Shown one piece after another: positions 1 through 10,322 of a DNA stretch of 64,000 nucleotides. Position 1 is the first letter of the stretch, and each line of letters opens with the position of its first letter. A model generated the notes under the pieces. It was not told the DNA's origin. It was given only the letters and a program-made list of their open reading frames with translations, and ran no database searches. Source of the DNA: Lactobacillus sp. ESL0677 (lineage in GTDB: Bacteria > Bacillota > Bacilli > Lactobacillales > Lactobacillaceae); contig NZ_CP113946.1 in assembly GCF_029392875.1 (NCBI RefSeq), forward strand, positions 186,001 to 250,000, given 5' to 3'. Position numbers and translations under genes: made by a program.

Positions 1-1
1 T

Positions 2-3050
<3,049 letters not shown>

Positions 3051-3053
3051 ATA

Positions 3054-3090
3054 AAAATTCCACATTTGCGAGTTACAAATGTGGAATTTT
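3054..3090. terminator. Bidirectional intrinsic terminator
   Basis: A perfect 15-bp inverted repeat (3054-3068 with 3076-3090, loop of 7) has A-runs on one side and T-runs on the other. It separates the convergent GH1 gene and the minus-strand fucosidase-tail-like gene, and can stop transcription from both sides. Confidence 0.9.
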
Positions 3091-3098
3091 TCAGTTAT

Positions 3099-3755
3099 TT
3101 AGAACTTGGTTTCAAGAATATCATCTTCTGGGCGGTGTTCTTGAATACGTAAGACTTGCCACGAGAAGACTTCAACTGGTTCAGCTACTTCGATTTCTAG
3201 TTTGTTACCTTCATAAGCGAACTTTAAATCAACGCGCTTTTCAATCCATTCAACCCGATTGGGTTCATGAGTTAAGCCAGTAACAGTAATTTTAGCAGGC
3301 AGCGGATTTTTAACGAAAACATATTTCTGGTAATGCATGTGGCGGTTTTGCAGGACAAAACTTTCGCCTTCAGCAGCAAGATCGCAAGGCTCGCTTTCAT
3401 TAAAAGCATGGCCAAACATGTGCATCCAGTCGTTGATTGGTGCTAACAGTTGTTGACTTTCGTCAGTTAACCCGCCGTTTTCATCGACCGCTAAATCAAT
3501 AACCGTTGCTTTACCAGCTTTACGTTGTGTTACCATTTCGTCAATTACATTATCTGGGGTATAGCTTTGGCCAACTGGCGCGGTAACTAAAGCGATGGTG
3601 TACTTAGTGCAGGCAGCTTGAAAGGCGGCTTGATCACCATTAGTTGAAACAGCGCGAGCGCCAATATCCCGGGCAGTTTTAACAAGTAGGTCAGCATTGG
3701 CTTTTTTAGTGTCAGTTAGTTTAAAATTTAAGACAATTGCAAAATCAGGATTCAT
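3099..3755 (-). CDS. Protein resembling the C-terminal part of GH29 alpha-L-fucosidases
   Basis: A 218-residue cytoplasmic protein with no signal peptide or membrane segment. The stretch INDWMHMFGHAFNES (about residues 107-121) resembles the conserved 'GEWLKVNGEAIYGT' end of the GH29 barrel. The last 80 residues look like the beta-sandwich that follows it in fucosidases. The N-terminal half is too short for a full catalytic TIM barrel, and no fucosidase nucleophile motif is seen, so enzymatic activity is doubtful. I chose the ATG at 3755 because AAGGAGAG lies 7 bases upstream; an in-frame TTG sits just before it. The gene is convergent with the GH1 gene and divergent from yaaA. The fucosidase relation is by motif recall only. 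Confidence 0.5.
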   Translation of the reverse strand: MNPDFAIVLNFKLTDTKKANADLLVKTARDIGARAVSTNGDQAAFQAACTKYTIALVTAPVGQSYTPDNVIDEMVTQRKAGKATVIDLAVDENGGLTDESQQLLAPINDWMHMFGHAFNESEPCDLAAEGESFVLQNRHMHYQKYVFVKNPLPAKITVTGLTHEPNRVEWIEKRVDLKFAYEGNKLEIEVAEPVEVFSWQVLRIQEHRPEDDILETKF

Positions 3756-3816
3756 CAAATCTCTCCTTAGATATAATAATATTAAGTTTAACTCTAAAAG
3801 GAGGAAAATACGAAAA

Positions 3817-4584
3817 ATGAAAATTATTATTTCCCCAGCAATGAAGATGAAAGTTGATCGCGAAGCCTTTAAGGTAAGGTCAACGCCGCAGTTCTTACCG
3901 CAGGCTGAGCAATTAGCAGATTATTTAAAAACCTGTGATTTAGCGCGGCTGAAGGCTATTTGGCAGGCAAGCGAGCGAACAGCTAAGGAAGCTCAGAGCC
4001 AGCTTGCTCAACTTGACTTAACGCAGACCAGCAATTTAACGCCAGCGGTTATTTCTTATTCCGGCATTCAATACCAATATATGGCGGCAGATTTATTTAC
4101 TGCACCCGCACTTGATTACTTACAGGACAAGGTGCGGATTTTGTCTGGCCTATATGGTGTTTTACGTCCGTTTGATGGTGTCTGGCCATACCGCTTGGAG
4201 ATGAAGAACAAGGTTACTGGTTTTAAAGAGCCAAATTTATATCATTTTTGGGGTTCAACCATTGCGGATAATTTATTTAATGACGAAACAGTTCTGATTA
4301 ATTTGGCATCTAAGGAATATTCTAAGAATATTAGCCCGTATTTATCAGCCAAGCGGCGCATGATTAATATTGATTTCCAGGAATGTAAGAACGGGCGATG
4401 GAAGACTGTTGGCGTGCATGCCAAAATGGCGCGAGGAGAAATGACGCGCTTTATTGCGGAAAACCAGTTAACTAAGCCCGAGGAATTGCAGAATTTTAAT
4501 GATTTTGGCTTTCAATTTATGCCTGAAGAAAGCACTATCGATACCTATGTCTTTCGCACTGAGTTTGACTTTAAAAGACGATAA
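3817..4584 (+). CDS. yaaA: YaaA family protein (UPF0246), peroxide stress response
   Basis: A 255-residue cytoplasmic protein starting MKIIISPAMKMK, matching the family's N-terminal 'ISPAK' pattern, with the characteristic LSGLYGVLRPFDGVWPYRLEM segment in the middle and NLASKEYSK further on. In E. coli, YaaA limits damage from hydrogen peroxide by lowering free iron; the family also binds DNA in vitro. The ATG at 3817 is preceded by AGGAGG at 3799-3804. The open frame continues upstream to 3697, but that part overlaps the divergent gene and lacks a ribosome site. The stress role fits an organism with the H2O2-linked flavin reductases found further on, but that link is inference. Confidence 0.88.
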   Translation: MKIIISPAMKMKVDREAFKVRSTPQFLPQAEQLADYLKTCDLARLKAIWQASERTAKEAQSQLAQLDLTQTSNLTPAVISYSGIQYQYMAADLFTAPALDYLQDKVRILSGLYGVLRPFDGVWPYRLEMKNKVTGFKEPNLYHFWGSTIADNLFNDETVLINLASKEYSKNISPYLSAKRRMINIDFQECKNGRWKTVGVHAKMARGEMTRFIAENQLTKPEELQNFNDFGFQFMPEESTIDTYVFRTEFDFKRR

Positions 4585-4645
4585 AAATGTGTCAACTGTT
4601 CCAACTAATAGTAAAATATACCTATTGAAAAAGTGAGGTTTAAGT

Positions 4646-5248
4646 ATGGAAATTGTTTTTGTTCGTCACGGTCAAACTGATTTAAATAAAACGGGTTGTA
4701 TTCAGGGGTCGCGTTTTGATCATAACCTAAATGAGGCTGGTCGCGCCTATGCCGAAAAGGCTGCCGCTAATTTTGATCCGTCAAGTTTTGATGTTGTGTT
4801 TTCCAGTCCAATGAAACGAGCACTGGAAACAGCGCGGATTTTTACTAAAGGACAAAAAGAGATCAAGATTGATAATCGGTTAATTGAGTTTAACTTTGGC
4901 GAGTGGGACGGTCAGCTATTAACAGAATTAGGGCAAAAATATCCTGATGCGATTGATCCTTGGGGCAAGGCAAATGCAAATTATATTAAGTATGCCCCAC
5001 ATGGCGAAAGTAACGAGGAATTAAATGACCGTTGCGGGCAATTCTTAGATGATATTACTCAAAATTATGCTGGTAAAAAAGTTTTGGTGGTTTGTCATGG
5101 TACGTTAATTCGGATGATGTTTGCCCATTATTTTACTAATGGTGATTTTAACTATTTTGATACGATGAAGAATTGTGCTTTGGCAAAAATTTCGTATCGC
5201 GATCACACTCCGCGAATTAACTATTATAATCAAGTGTTAGCGTTTTAA
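4646..5248 (+). CDS. Histidine phosphatase superfamily protein (phosphoglycerate-mutase-like)
   Basis: A 200-residue cytoplasmic phosphatase or mutase. The catalytic RHG motif sits at the N-terminus (FVRHGQTDLN), the acidic partner in IEFNFGEWDG, and the second histidine in VVCHGTLIRMM, which gives the full active site of the branch. Length and layout fit the small broad-specificity phosphatases (PhoE/GpmB type) rather than the glycolytic dPGM. GTGAGGTTTA precedes the ATG. A terminator follows directly, so it is probably expressed alone or with yaaA, 61 bases upstream. The physiological substrate cannot be told from sequence. Confidence 0.88.
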   Translation: MEIVFVRHGQTDLNKTGCIQGSRFDHNLNEAGRAYAEKAAANFDPSSFDVVFSSPMKRALETARIFTKGQKEIKIDNRLIEFNFGEWDGQLLTELGQKYPDAIDPWGKANANYIKYAPHGESNEELNDRCGQFLDDITQNYAGKKVLVVCHGTLIRMMFAHYFTNGDFNYFDTMKNCALAKISYRDHTPRINYYNQVLAF

Positions 5249-5257
5249 TAATTGATG

Positions 5258-5286
5258 AAAGATTCCTAGTGAATCTTTTTTTGTTG
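5258..5286 (+). terminator. Intrinsic terminator
   Basis: An 8-bp stem (AAAGATTC at 5258-5265, GAATCTTT at 5271-5278) with a 5-base loop runs into a T-run. It closes the phosphatase gene. Confidence 0.8.
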
Positions 5287-5295
5287 GCATAATAT

Positions 5296-5325
5296 TTGAC
5301 TATACAAGTTAGCTAATGATATTAT
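5296..5325 (+). promoter_or_regulatory. Sigma-A promoter of the hrtRBA-like operon
   Basis: TTGACT (5296-5301) and TATTAT (5320-5325) are separated by 18 bases. The palindromic operator starts 9 bases after the -10 box, about at the transcription start, as expected for repression by the first gene of the operon. Confidence 0.65.
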
Positions 5326-5334
5326 TTTACAAAA

Positions 5335-5349
5335 GTGACGCAATGTCAC
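5335..5349. promoter_or_regulatory. Palindromic operator resembling the HrtR site
   Basis: GTGACGCAATGTCAC is an inverted repeat of GTGAC around a 5-base centre. From memory, the Lactococcus lactis HrtR operator is ATGACACAGTGTCAT; 11 of 15 positions agree, including both TGAC/GTCA arms and the central CA. It lies between the -10 box and the TetR-family gene, so autoregulation of the operon is likely. The identity of the inducer (haem) is inference from this match and from the operon structure. Confidence 0.65.
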
Positions 5350-5375
5350 CATGAATAGAAAAGGGTGGTAACAGA

Positions 5376-5897
5376 ATGGTCAAGGCAACTTTTATTAACT
5401 TGCCGCAGGTAAAGAAGGACCTCATCACGCAGGCTCTACTTAACGAGTTTAGTCATTATCCGCTCCAAAAGGCGCAGGTGGCAAGAATTGTTAAAGAAGC
5501 GCAAATTGCGCGTGGGGCCTTTTATAAGTATTTTACAGATTTGCTTGATGCATACAGCTATCTATATGGTGTGGCAATGCGAGAAATCCACGCCGATATT
5601 AAGGTTACTTCTGAGTTTGAACCACAGATTTTTTATCTAAATGTGGTCAACTTTGTCGAAAAAACGCACGCTAGTAAGTATGCACCTTTGATTAAAATGC
5701 ATATCCTGTATAACGAGAGCTTGTTAGCTAGTCCCAGCCAAAGCGCCAGTCAAGCAGATTTAAGTCCGCAAAACTGGAGTGCAATGGTCTTGAGCCACGC
5801 GTCGATTCGGGCTGTATTCACAAATCCACGCCAAAAAGACGAAATTTTACTTCGCTTTAAGGCGAGTTTAGAACTATTACAAAAGAGGTCAAATTAA
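5376..5897 (+). CDS. TetR-family repressor, probable haem-responsive HrtR-like regulator
   Basis: A 173-residue regulator with an N-terminal helix-turn-helix (about residues 20-48; ARIVKEAQIARGAFYKYF has the TetR recognition-helix pattern ending in YKYF). The C-terminal ligand domain is variable. The gene leads a three-gene operon: its stop codon shares one base with the permease start. An inverted repeat of the HrtR-operator type lies 27-41 bases upstream. In L. lactis, HrtR releases DNA on binding haem and so switches on haem efflux. Order regulator-permease-ATPase is the same here. TetR assignment is firm; the haem function is a supported inference. Confidence 0.8.
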   Translation: MVKATFINLPQVKKDLITQALLNEFSHYPLQKAQVARIVKEAQIARGAFYKYFTDLLDAYSYLYGVAMREIHADIKVTSEFEPQIFYLNVVNFVEKTHASKYAPLIKMHILYNESLLASPSQSASQADLSPQNWSAMVLSHASIRAVFTNPRQKDEILLRFKASLELLQKRSN

Positions 5898-6958
5898 TGT
5901 TTTTAGCAATTAAAGAAATTAAACGGGAAAAATTGCGTTACGGCTTAATTGTATTGATGATTTTTTTAATTAGTTATCTGATTTTTATTTTATCGTCATT
6001 ATCAATTGGTTTAGCCAGTGAAAATACGCAGGCATTAAAGTCCTGGGATGCACAATCAGTGGTCTTGAATAAGAATGCCAATGTCAGCATGAACCAGTCA
6101 GTCTTAACCAAGTCTGACTTAAAAAAAGCCACAATTGGTAAGGATGAGGCACTAGTTGGGCAAACGGCGGTGGTTGTTAAAAATGAAAAGCGACCACAGA
6201 TTTCTGCACAATTTATTGGCCTTAAAAAGTCACAGTTTATCTATGATGCCCAAGAGATAATTGCTGGTCGCAAAGCTAAAACTAAAAAGGAAGTAGTTGC
6301 TGACCAAGCCTTCAAGATTAAGGGCTATAAGCTTGGTGATAAGTTAGAACTAAACGGCTCTAAACAAAAATATACGATAGTAGGTTTTGCTAAGAATGCC
6401 AAAATCAATATCGCGCCGATTGTTTATGGGTCACTCAGCGCTTGGAAATCACTTCGCCAAGGGATGCCTGACATGCAAGCGTCGGCAATTATTTCACGTA
6501 ATGCTAATTACAAGTATCACCATGCTCAGAGCAAAACTTATCCGATTAAAACATTTATTAATAAATTGCCGGGTTACACTGCTCAAAATATGACTTTTGA
6601 ATTAATGATTGGCTTTCTATTCGTGATTTCTCTGATTATTATTGCTGTCTTTATGTATATCTTAACGATGCAGAAGATGCACAACTTCGCGGTTATGCGT
6701 GCCCAAGGAATTCCTAGTGGTACCCTAGTTAGAGCAACAGTTAGTCAAGCAATTATTTTGGTTATTGTTGGGGTAGTAATTGGCCTAGTAGCAATGATCT
6801 TGACTGCTAAAACCTTGCCAGCCGCCGTACCAATGAGCTTTACCCCAGCAATTATGCTGAGTGGTGCGGGTGGTATGCTATTAACGGGAATTATCGGCAG
6901 CTTAATTCCGATTAGATCAATATTAAAAGTAGATCCAGCAAAGGCAATAGGTGAATAA
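5897..6958 (+). CDS. ABC transporter permease, HrtB-like (FtsX family)
   Basis: A 353-residue membrane protein with the MacB/FtsX topology: one N-terminal membrane segment (YGLIVLMIFLISYLIFILSS, about residues 15-34), a large extracytoplasmic domain, and three C-terminal segments starting near residues 235, 285 and 312. The opening FLAIKEIKREKLRYGLI resembles that of staphylococcal and lactococcal HrtB, which exports toxic haem with the ATPase HrtA. It overlaps the regulator gene upstream by one base, and the ATPase follows directly. Lactobacilli do not make haem but meet it in their surroundings, so efflux is plausible. Another hydrophobic substrate is possible. Confidence 0.75.
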   Translation: MFLAIKEIKREKLRYGLIVLMIFLISYLIFILSSLSIGLASENTQALKSWDAQSVVLNKNANVSMNQSVLTKSDLKKATIGKDEALVGQTAVVVKNEKRPQISAQFIGLKKSQFIYDAQEIIAGRKAKTKKEVVADQAFKIKGYKLGDKLELNGSKQKYTIVGFAKNAKINIAPIVYGSLSAWKSLRQGMPDMQASAIISRNANYKYHHAQSKTYPIKTFINKLPGYTAQNMTFELMIGFLFVISLIIIAVFMYILTMQKMHNFAVMRAQGIPSGTLVRATVSQAIILVIVGVVIGLVAMILTAKTLPAAVPMSFTPAIMLSGAGGMLLTGIIGSLIPIRSILKVDPAKAIGE

Positions 6959-6959
6959 G

Positions 6960-7634
6960 ATGGCAGTCATTGAATTAAAAAACGTCCAAAAAGTTTATGG
7001 TAAAGGTGCTGCCGAAGTTAAGGCACTTAAAAATATTAATTTTACGGCTAATAAGGGTGAGGTTGTTCTCATCATGGGGCCATCTGGTGCTGGTAAAAGT
7101 ACCTTCTTAACTATCGCTGGTTCACTGCAAAAGCCAACGTCCGGTCAAGTTTTAATTGATGGCAAAGACATTGCCCATTTGACAACTAAACAGAGTAACC
7201 ACTTGCGGCTTAATCAAATTGGCTTTGTCTTGCAAGCCTATAATTTAGTGCCGTTTTTAACAGTTAAGGAACAATTTGAATTAGTTGACCGGGTAAAAAA
7301 GCAGGGCAACATTGATCACGCAACTTTAACCAAATTATTAGGTCAGTTAGGAATTACTGCTTTAGTTAATAAGTATCCCGGAGAATTATCTGGCGGTCAG
7401 CAGCAGCGGGCTGCAATCGCGCGGGCTCTGTATGCTAATCCAGAAATCTTGCTGGCAGATGAACCAACGGCATCTTTAGACAGTAAGAATGTTGATGAGG
7501 TTGGTCAATTATTTAAAAACTTGGCGAAGAATTATGCTAAAGCTGTCCTATTAGTAACTCATGATCCGCGTTTGGAACAATATGCCGATCATATTTACGA
7601 AATGATGGATGGCGAAATGACGCAGACAAAATAA
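6960..7634 (+). CDS. ABC transporter ATP-binding protein, HrtA-like
   Basis: A 224-residue ATPase of the LolD/MacB branch. Walker A is GPSGAGKST, the signature LSGGQQQRAAIARAL, Walker B ILLADEPTASLD, and the H-loop His is in LLVTHDPR. It energises the permease encoded just before it. The ATG at 6960 has AGGTG about 7 bases upstream. An in-frame GTG at 6951 overlaps the permease end and is the less likely start. The operon ends with a hairpin terminator 33 bases after the stop. Confidence 0.85.
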   Translation: MAVIELKNVQKVYGKGAAEVKALKNINFTANKGEVVLIMGPSGAGKSTFLTIAGSLQKPTSGQVLIDGKDIAHLTTKQSNHLRLNQIGFVLQAYNLVPFLTVKEQFELVDRVKKQGNIDHATLTKLLGQLGITALVNKYPGELSGGQQQRAAIARALYANPEILLADEPTASLDSKNVDEVGQLFKNLAKNYAKAVLLVTHDPRLEQYADHIYEMMDGEMTQTK

Positions 7635-7667
7635 AAAGTAGCTACTATTTTAATATTTAGCGGAAGT

Positions 7668-7705
7668 ACACAATGCTTTAATTAATAAAGGATTGTGTAT
7701 TTTTT
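7668..7705 (+). terminator. Intrinsic terminator of the ABC operon
   Basis: ACACAATGCTTTA (7668-7680) pairs with TAAAGGATTGTGT (7686-7698) with one mismatch. The hairpin is followed by a run of T. Confidence 0.88.
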
Positions 7706-7768
7706 TGCGAAAAAAATAAAGATATTTAATAAAGTGGCTATTAATAATTTGGTCTTTATTTATCTTTT

Positions 7769-7814
7769 AGAAAGCGATTTCCTCTTGACAAAAGGCTTTC
7801 AAATTTACTATTCT
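7769..7814 (+). promoter_or_regulatory. cre-like site next to a sigma-A promoter
   Basis: AGAAAGCGATTTCC (7769-7782) matches 12 of 14 positions of the CcpA site TGWAANCGNTNWCA. Three bases later come TTGACA (7785-7790) and, after 18 bases, TATTCT (7809-7814). In the 427-base gap 7635-8061 this is the only clear signal besides the terminator. The 247 bases from the -10 box to the small gene at 8062 hold no convincing gene: a 37-codon GTG frame at 7847-7960 (lysine- and asparagine-rich) has no ribosome site. They may be a long leader or a small RNA. Confidence 0.55.
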
Positions 7815-8061
7815 ATGTGTTAGATAATTACTTTGTTATTTTTAATGTGATAAAAAAACAAGATGGCTTTAAACGGCGTTTTAAGGCTAACGTTGAAAGT
7901 GTTGTTGCTATTGAGAAAAATCGAATACTTAATAGTTATAAAATAACAAGTAATTTGTAATTAAATATATATCAAAGTGTTATGTAATTGTGCATTTGTT
8001 TAGTTAAATATTAATAATTATATTTAAGTAGATGGGCTGCTAATTTGTAATGAGGTAAGAA

Positions 8062-8292
8062 ATGAACGAAGTACCAACAGATAAATCAATTGTGCTAGCA
8101 ACAGATTATCAAAATCAAAGTATTAATATTAAGTTTTCGGATGATCTAACAGATGATCGTGAACGCGGATATATTTTATCGGCTGCTTTCTTTTCCTTTT
8201 GTGCTTCTCAAGGGTTGAGCAAATCCGAAGTGAGTGAGATGGTTTCATCATCCTACGATCAATTTTTGGAAAGTAATAACAATAATAATTAG
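8062..8292 (+). CDS. Small acidic protein of unknown function
   Basis: A 76-residue soluble protein, acidic, with no signal peptide or membrane segment, ending in a run of five Asn. The middle (DDRERGYILSAAFFSFCASQGLS) looks helical and could form a small helical bundle. The ATG is preceded by TGAGGTAAGAA, a good ribosome site, which together with the normal codon use supports a real gene. A TetR-family regulator follows 90 bases downstream on the same strand without a visible terminator between, so they may be co-transcribed from the promoter at 7785. I do not recognise the family. Confidence 0.6.
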   Translation: MNEVPTDKSIVLATDYQNQSINIKFSDDLTDDRERGYILSAAFFSFCASQGLSKSEVSEMVSSSYDQFLESNNNNN

Positions 8293-8382
8293 TTGGCAAT
8301 TGATTAGCGTTACTAATTAGTTGACCAGTAGATCGCAAGCATTCGAATGTATAATTACGAAAGTTAGTTAAAGGAAAACCGA

Positions 8383-8988
8383 ATGGCGAGAAGAAAAGAA
8401 ATAGGTAGAGACAAAATTTTAAATGTTGCTTATAAAATGGTGATGAGAGATGGTGTTGAATGCCTGACTGCACGTAATGTTGCTAAAGAAGGACATTTTT
8501 CGACGCAACCTCTATATCTTGAATTTAGCAGTATGAATGAGCTTCGGGATGAAGTTTTAGATAAAATTGCGGAAAATTTAAAAGGTAATGTTTTGCAAAA
8601 AGAATATACAGGCAAACCCTTAATTGACATGGATTTATCTTATATTGATTATGCAAAAGAACACGAAAATCTGTTTCGAGCAATGTTTGTGGATGGTAAG
8701 TTAGGCAGCAAGCGTATTTCTAATGCGTTAATTGATTTTGGTATCCAAAAGTTTAACGAGCAATATAAAGATACTAATTATAGCAAAGAAAAAATCATGA
8801 ATATTGTTGTGGCAAATTGGATCACTACAATCGGTATTGCTTCGTTAATTATTAATGAAATTGCGACTTTTTCGGAAACGCAGATTATTAACGTGTTGAC
8901 AGCGCAAATTAATGACGCAATTTTAAATGACTGGCTCAGTAAGAATAAAGAGATACCGCTGTTTGATGTGAGAGATTATAAAAAGTAA
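8383..8988 (+). CDS. TetR/AcrR-family transcriptional regulator
   Basis: A 201-residue regulator. The N-terminal DNA-binding domain spans about residues 8-55 (ILNVAYKMVMRDGVECLTAR, then the recognition helix FSTQPLYLEFSSMNELRDEV). A helical ligand-binding domain of ordinary length follows. AAAGGAAAACCGA precedes the ATG. It lies between an unknown small protein and, 149 bases on, a pair of flavin reductases; control of either neighbour is possible but no clear palindrome near them proves it. Inducer unknown. Confidence 0.82.
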   Translation: MARRKEIGRDKILNVAYKMVMRDGVECLTARNVAKEGHFSTQPLYLEFSSMNELRDEVLDKIAENLKGNVLQKEYTGKPLIDMDLSYIDYAKEHENLFRAMFVDGKLGSKRISNALIDFGIQKFNEQYKDTNYSKEKIMNIVVANWITTIGIASLIINEIATFSETQIINVLTAQINDAILNDWLSKNKEIPLFDVRDYKK

Positions 8989-9137
8989 AAAAACGCTATT
9001 GATGAGTAGGATTATTAAGTGTGAAGCTAGGGTGTTTATTTAATTTATGAAAAAACATGAAAGCAGAGTTATGTTCAAAAAATTGTATATAGGTTATAAT
9101 AATCTGTAGAAATTAGTTTTTTGAAAGGTGGGTTTTT

Positions 9138-9677
9138 ATGAAAATCCTTGCATTATCTGGCTCAAATGCCAATAATTCGTTTAATGAAGCTTTGCTTAAG
9201 TTTATCTCTAAGCACTTTGCTGACAGATATGATTTTAAACTGGCAACAGTTAAGGGGTTACCAATGTTTAAAGAGGGTGAAGATGCACCCGAATCAGTTA
9301 CTGCTTTAAGTAAAGAAATTGAAGCTGCTGATTTAGTATTGATTGGTTCACCTGAACAACAACACTCAGTAACTAGTGCTTTGAGTAGTGCTCTTGAATG
9401 GTTATCAAGCACTTCTCACCCATTTAAGAACAAGCCGCTTGTTATGGTATCAACTTCCCCAATGCCACAAGGTGCTTCACGTTCACAAAGTCGTTTAAGA
9501 AGTTTGTTAATGGCTCCTGGCTTTGGTGCAAAAGTTTTTGCTGGTGATGAATTTATGATGGGCAATGGTCCTAGTCAATTTGATGATAATGGTGACCTGA
9601 CTGATGAGGGTACTGTTAAATTCTTAGGTCAATTCTTTGACGAAGTTGACGAATGGTACGCACAAGTTACTAAGTAA
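9138..9677 (+). CDS. NAD(P)H-dependent FMN reductase, subunit/paralogue 1
   Basis: A 179-residue flavodoxin-like reductase. The N-terminal phosphate-binding loop is [14 protein letters not shown]. The family's 'PEYxxxxPxxLKxAxEWL' segment appears as [20 protein letters not shown], with Gln replacing Tyr and no Pro, so this copy is the more divergent of the tandem pair. GAAAGGTGGG precedes the ATG. The next gene is a paralogue 12 bases away. Tandem proteins of this kind in Lactobacillus johnsonii form an NADH-dependent flavin reductase that accounts for H2O2 production; the same role is likely here but is inference. Confidence 0.85.
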   Translation: MKILALSGSNANNSFNEALLKFISKHFADRYDFKLATVKGLPMFKEGEDAPESVTALSKEIEAADLVLIGSPEQQHSVTSALSSALEWLSSTSHPFKNKPLVMVSTSPMPQGASRSQSRLRSLLMAPGFGAKVFAGDEFMMGNGPSQFDDNGDLTDEGTVKFLGQFFDEVDEWYAQVTK

Positions 9678-9689
9678 GGAGGACCAAGA

Positions 9690-10238
9690 ATGAAAATTTT
9701 ATCAATCGTTGGTACAAACGCAGATTTTTCATATAACCGCTTTTTAGCACAATTTATCGCTAAGCGTTACGCTGACAAGGCTGATATCGAAGTAAAAGAA
9801 ATCGATAAGTTGACGCCTTTCTGCAGAACGCAAATGGCTGATGACACAATTAAAGCTTGGATTGAAGACATTAAAGCTGCTGATGGTATTGTAATTACTA
9901 CTCCAGAATATGACCACACTATTCCTGCACCATTAAAGAGTGCTTTGGAATGGTTAGGTTCACATGCTGGTCCTAACGTTATGAAGAACAAGCCAGTTGC
10001 TATTGCTGGTGCTTCATATGGTAGCCAAGGTTCTGGTCGTGCTCAAGAAGATATGCGTGAAATTTTACTTTCACCAGATATGAGTGCTAATGTTTTGCCA
10101 GGTAATGAAGTCTTAATCGGCGGTGCCACAGCTAAGTTTAATAAAGAAACTGGCGAGTTAACTGATGAAGCTACTATTAAATCATTAGATGGTATGATGG
10201 ATAATTTCTTCAATTTTGTTAAGCAAGCAACTAAATAA
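9690..10238 (+). CDS. NAD(P)H-dependent FMN reductase, subunit/paralogue 2
   Basis: A 182-residue flavodoxin-like reductase and paralogue of the preceding gene. It carries the intact family motif PEYDHTIPAPLKSALEWLGS (about residues 72-91) and an N-terminal flavin loop IVGTNADFSYNR. AAGGAGGACC lies 7 bases before the ATG, giving strong translation. Reduced FMN from such enzymes reacts with O2 to give H2O2, or supplies ferric and quinone reduction. Both genes sit upstream of ApbE, another flavin enzyme, though a terminator lies between. Whether the two proteins form a heteromer cannot be read from the sequence. Confidence 0.88.
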   Translation: MKILSIVGTNADFSYNRFLAQFIAKRYADKADIEVKEIDKLTPFCRTQMADDTIKAWIEDIKAADGIVITTPEYDHTIPAPLKSALEWLGSHAGPNVMKNKPVAIAGASYGSQGSGRAQEDMREILLSPDMSANVLPGNEVLIGGATAKFNKETGELTDEATIKSLDGMMDNFFNFVKQATK

Positions 10239-10266
10239 AGTTTTGCTAGAATGCTTGGCATAGAGT

Positions 10267-10302
10267 AAAATAACCGGATAGGAGTACTATCCGGTTATTT
10301 TT
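10267..10302 (+). terminator. Intrinsic terminator after the flavin reductase pair
   Basis: A perfect 15-bp stem (10267-10281 with 10287-10301; arms AATAACCGGATAG and CTATCCGGTTATT) with a 5-base loop is followed by T residues. Confidence 0.9.
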
Positions 10303-10322
10303 ATGCTAGAAAGTGTATTTAC

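Noticed and set aside
3697..3816. N-terminal extension of YaaA by 40 residues
   Set aside because: The family starts at MKIIISPAM, AGGAGG lies just before 3817, and the extension overlaps the divergent gene.
7847..7960. 37-codon GTG frame in the gap after the ABC operon
   Set aside because: No ribosome site and no recognisable features; kept only as part of the leader description.
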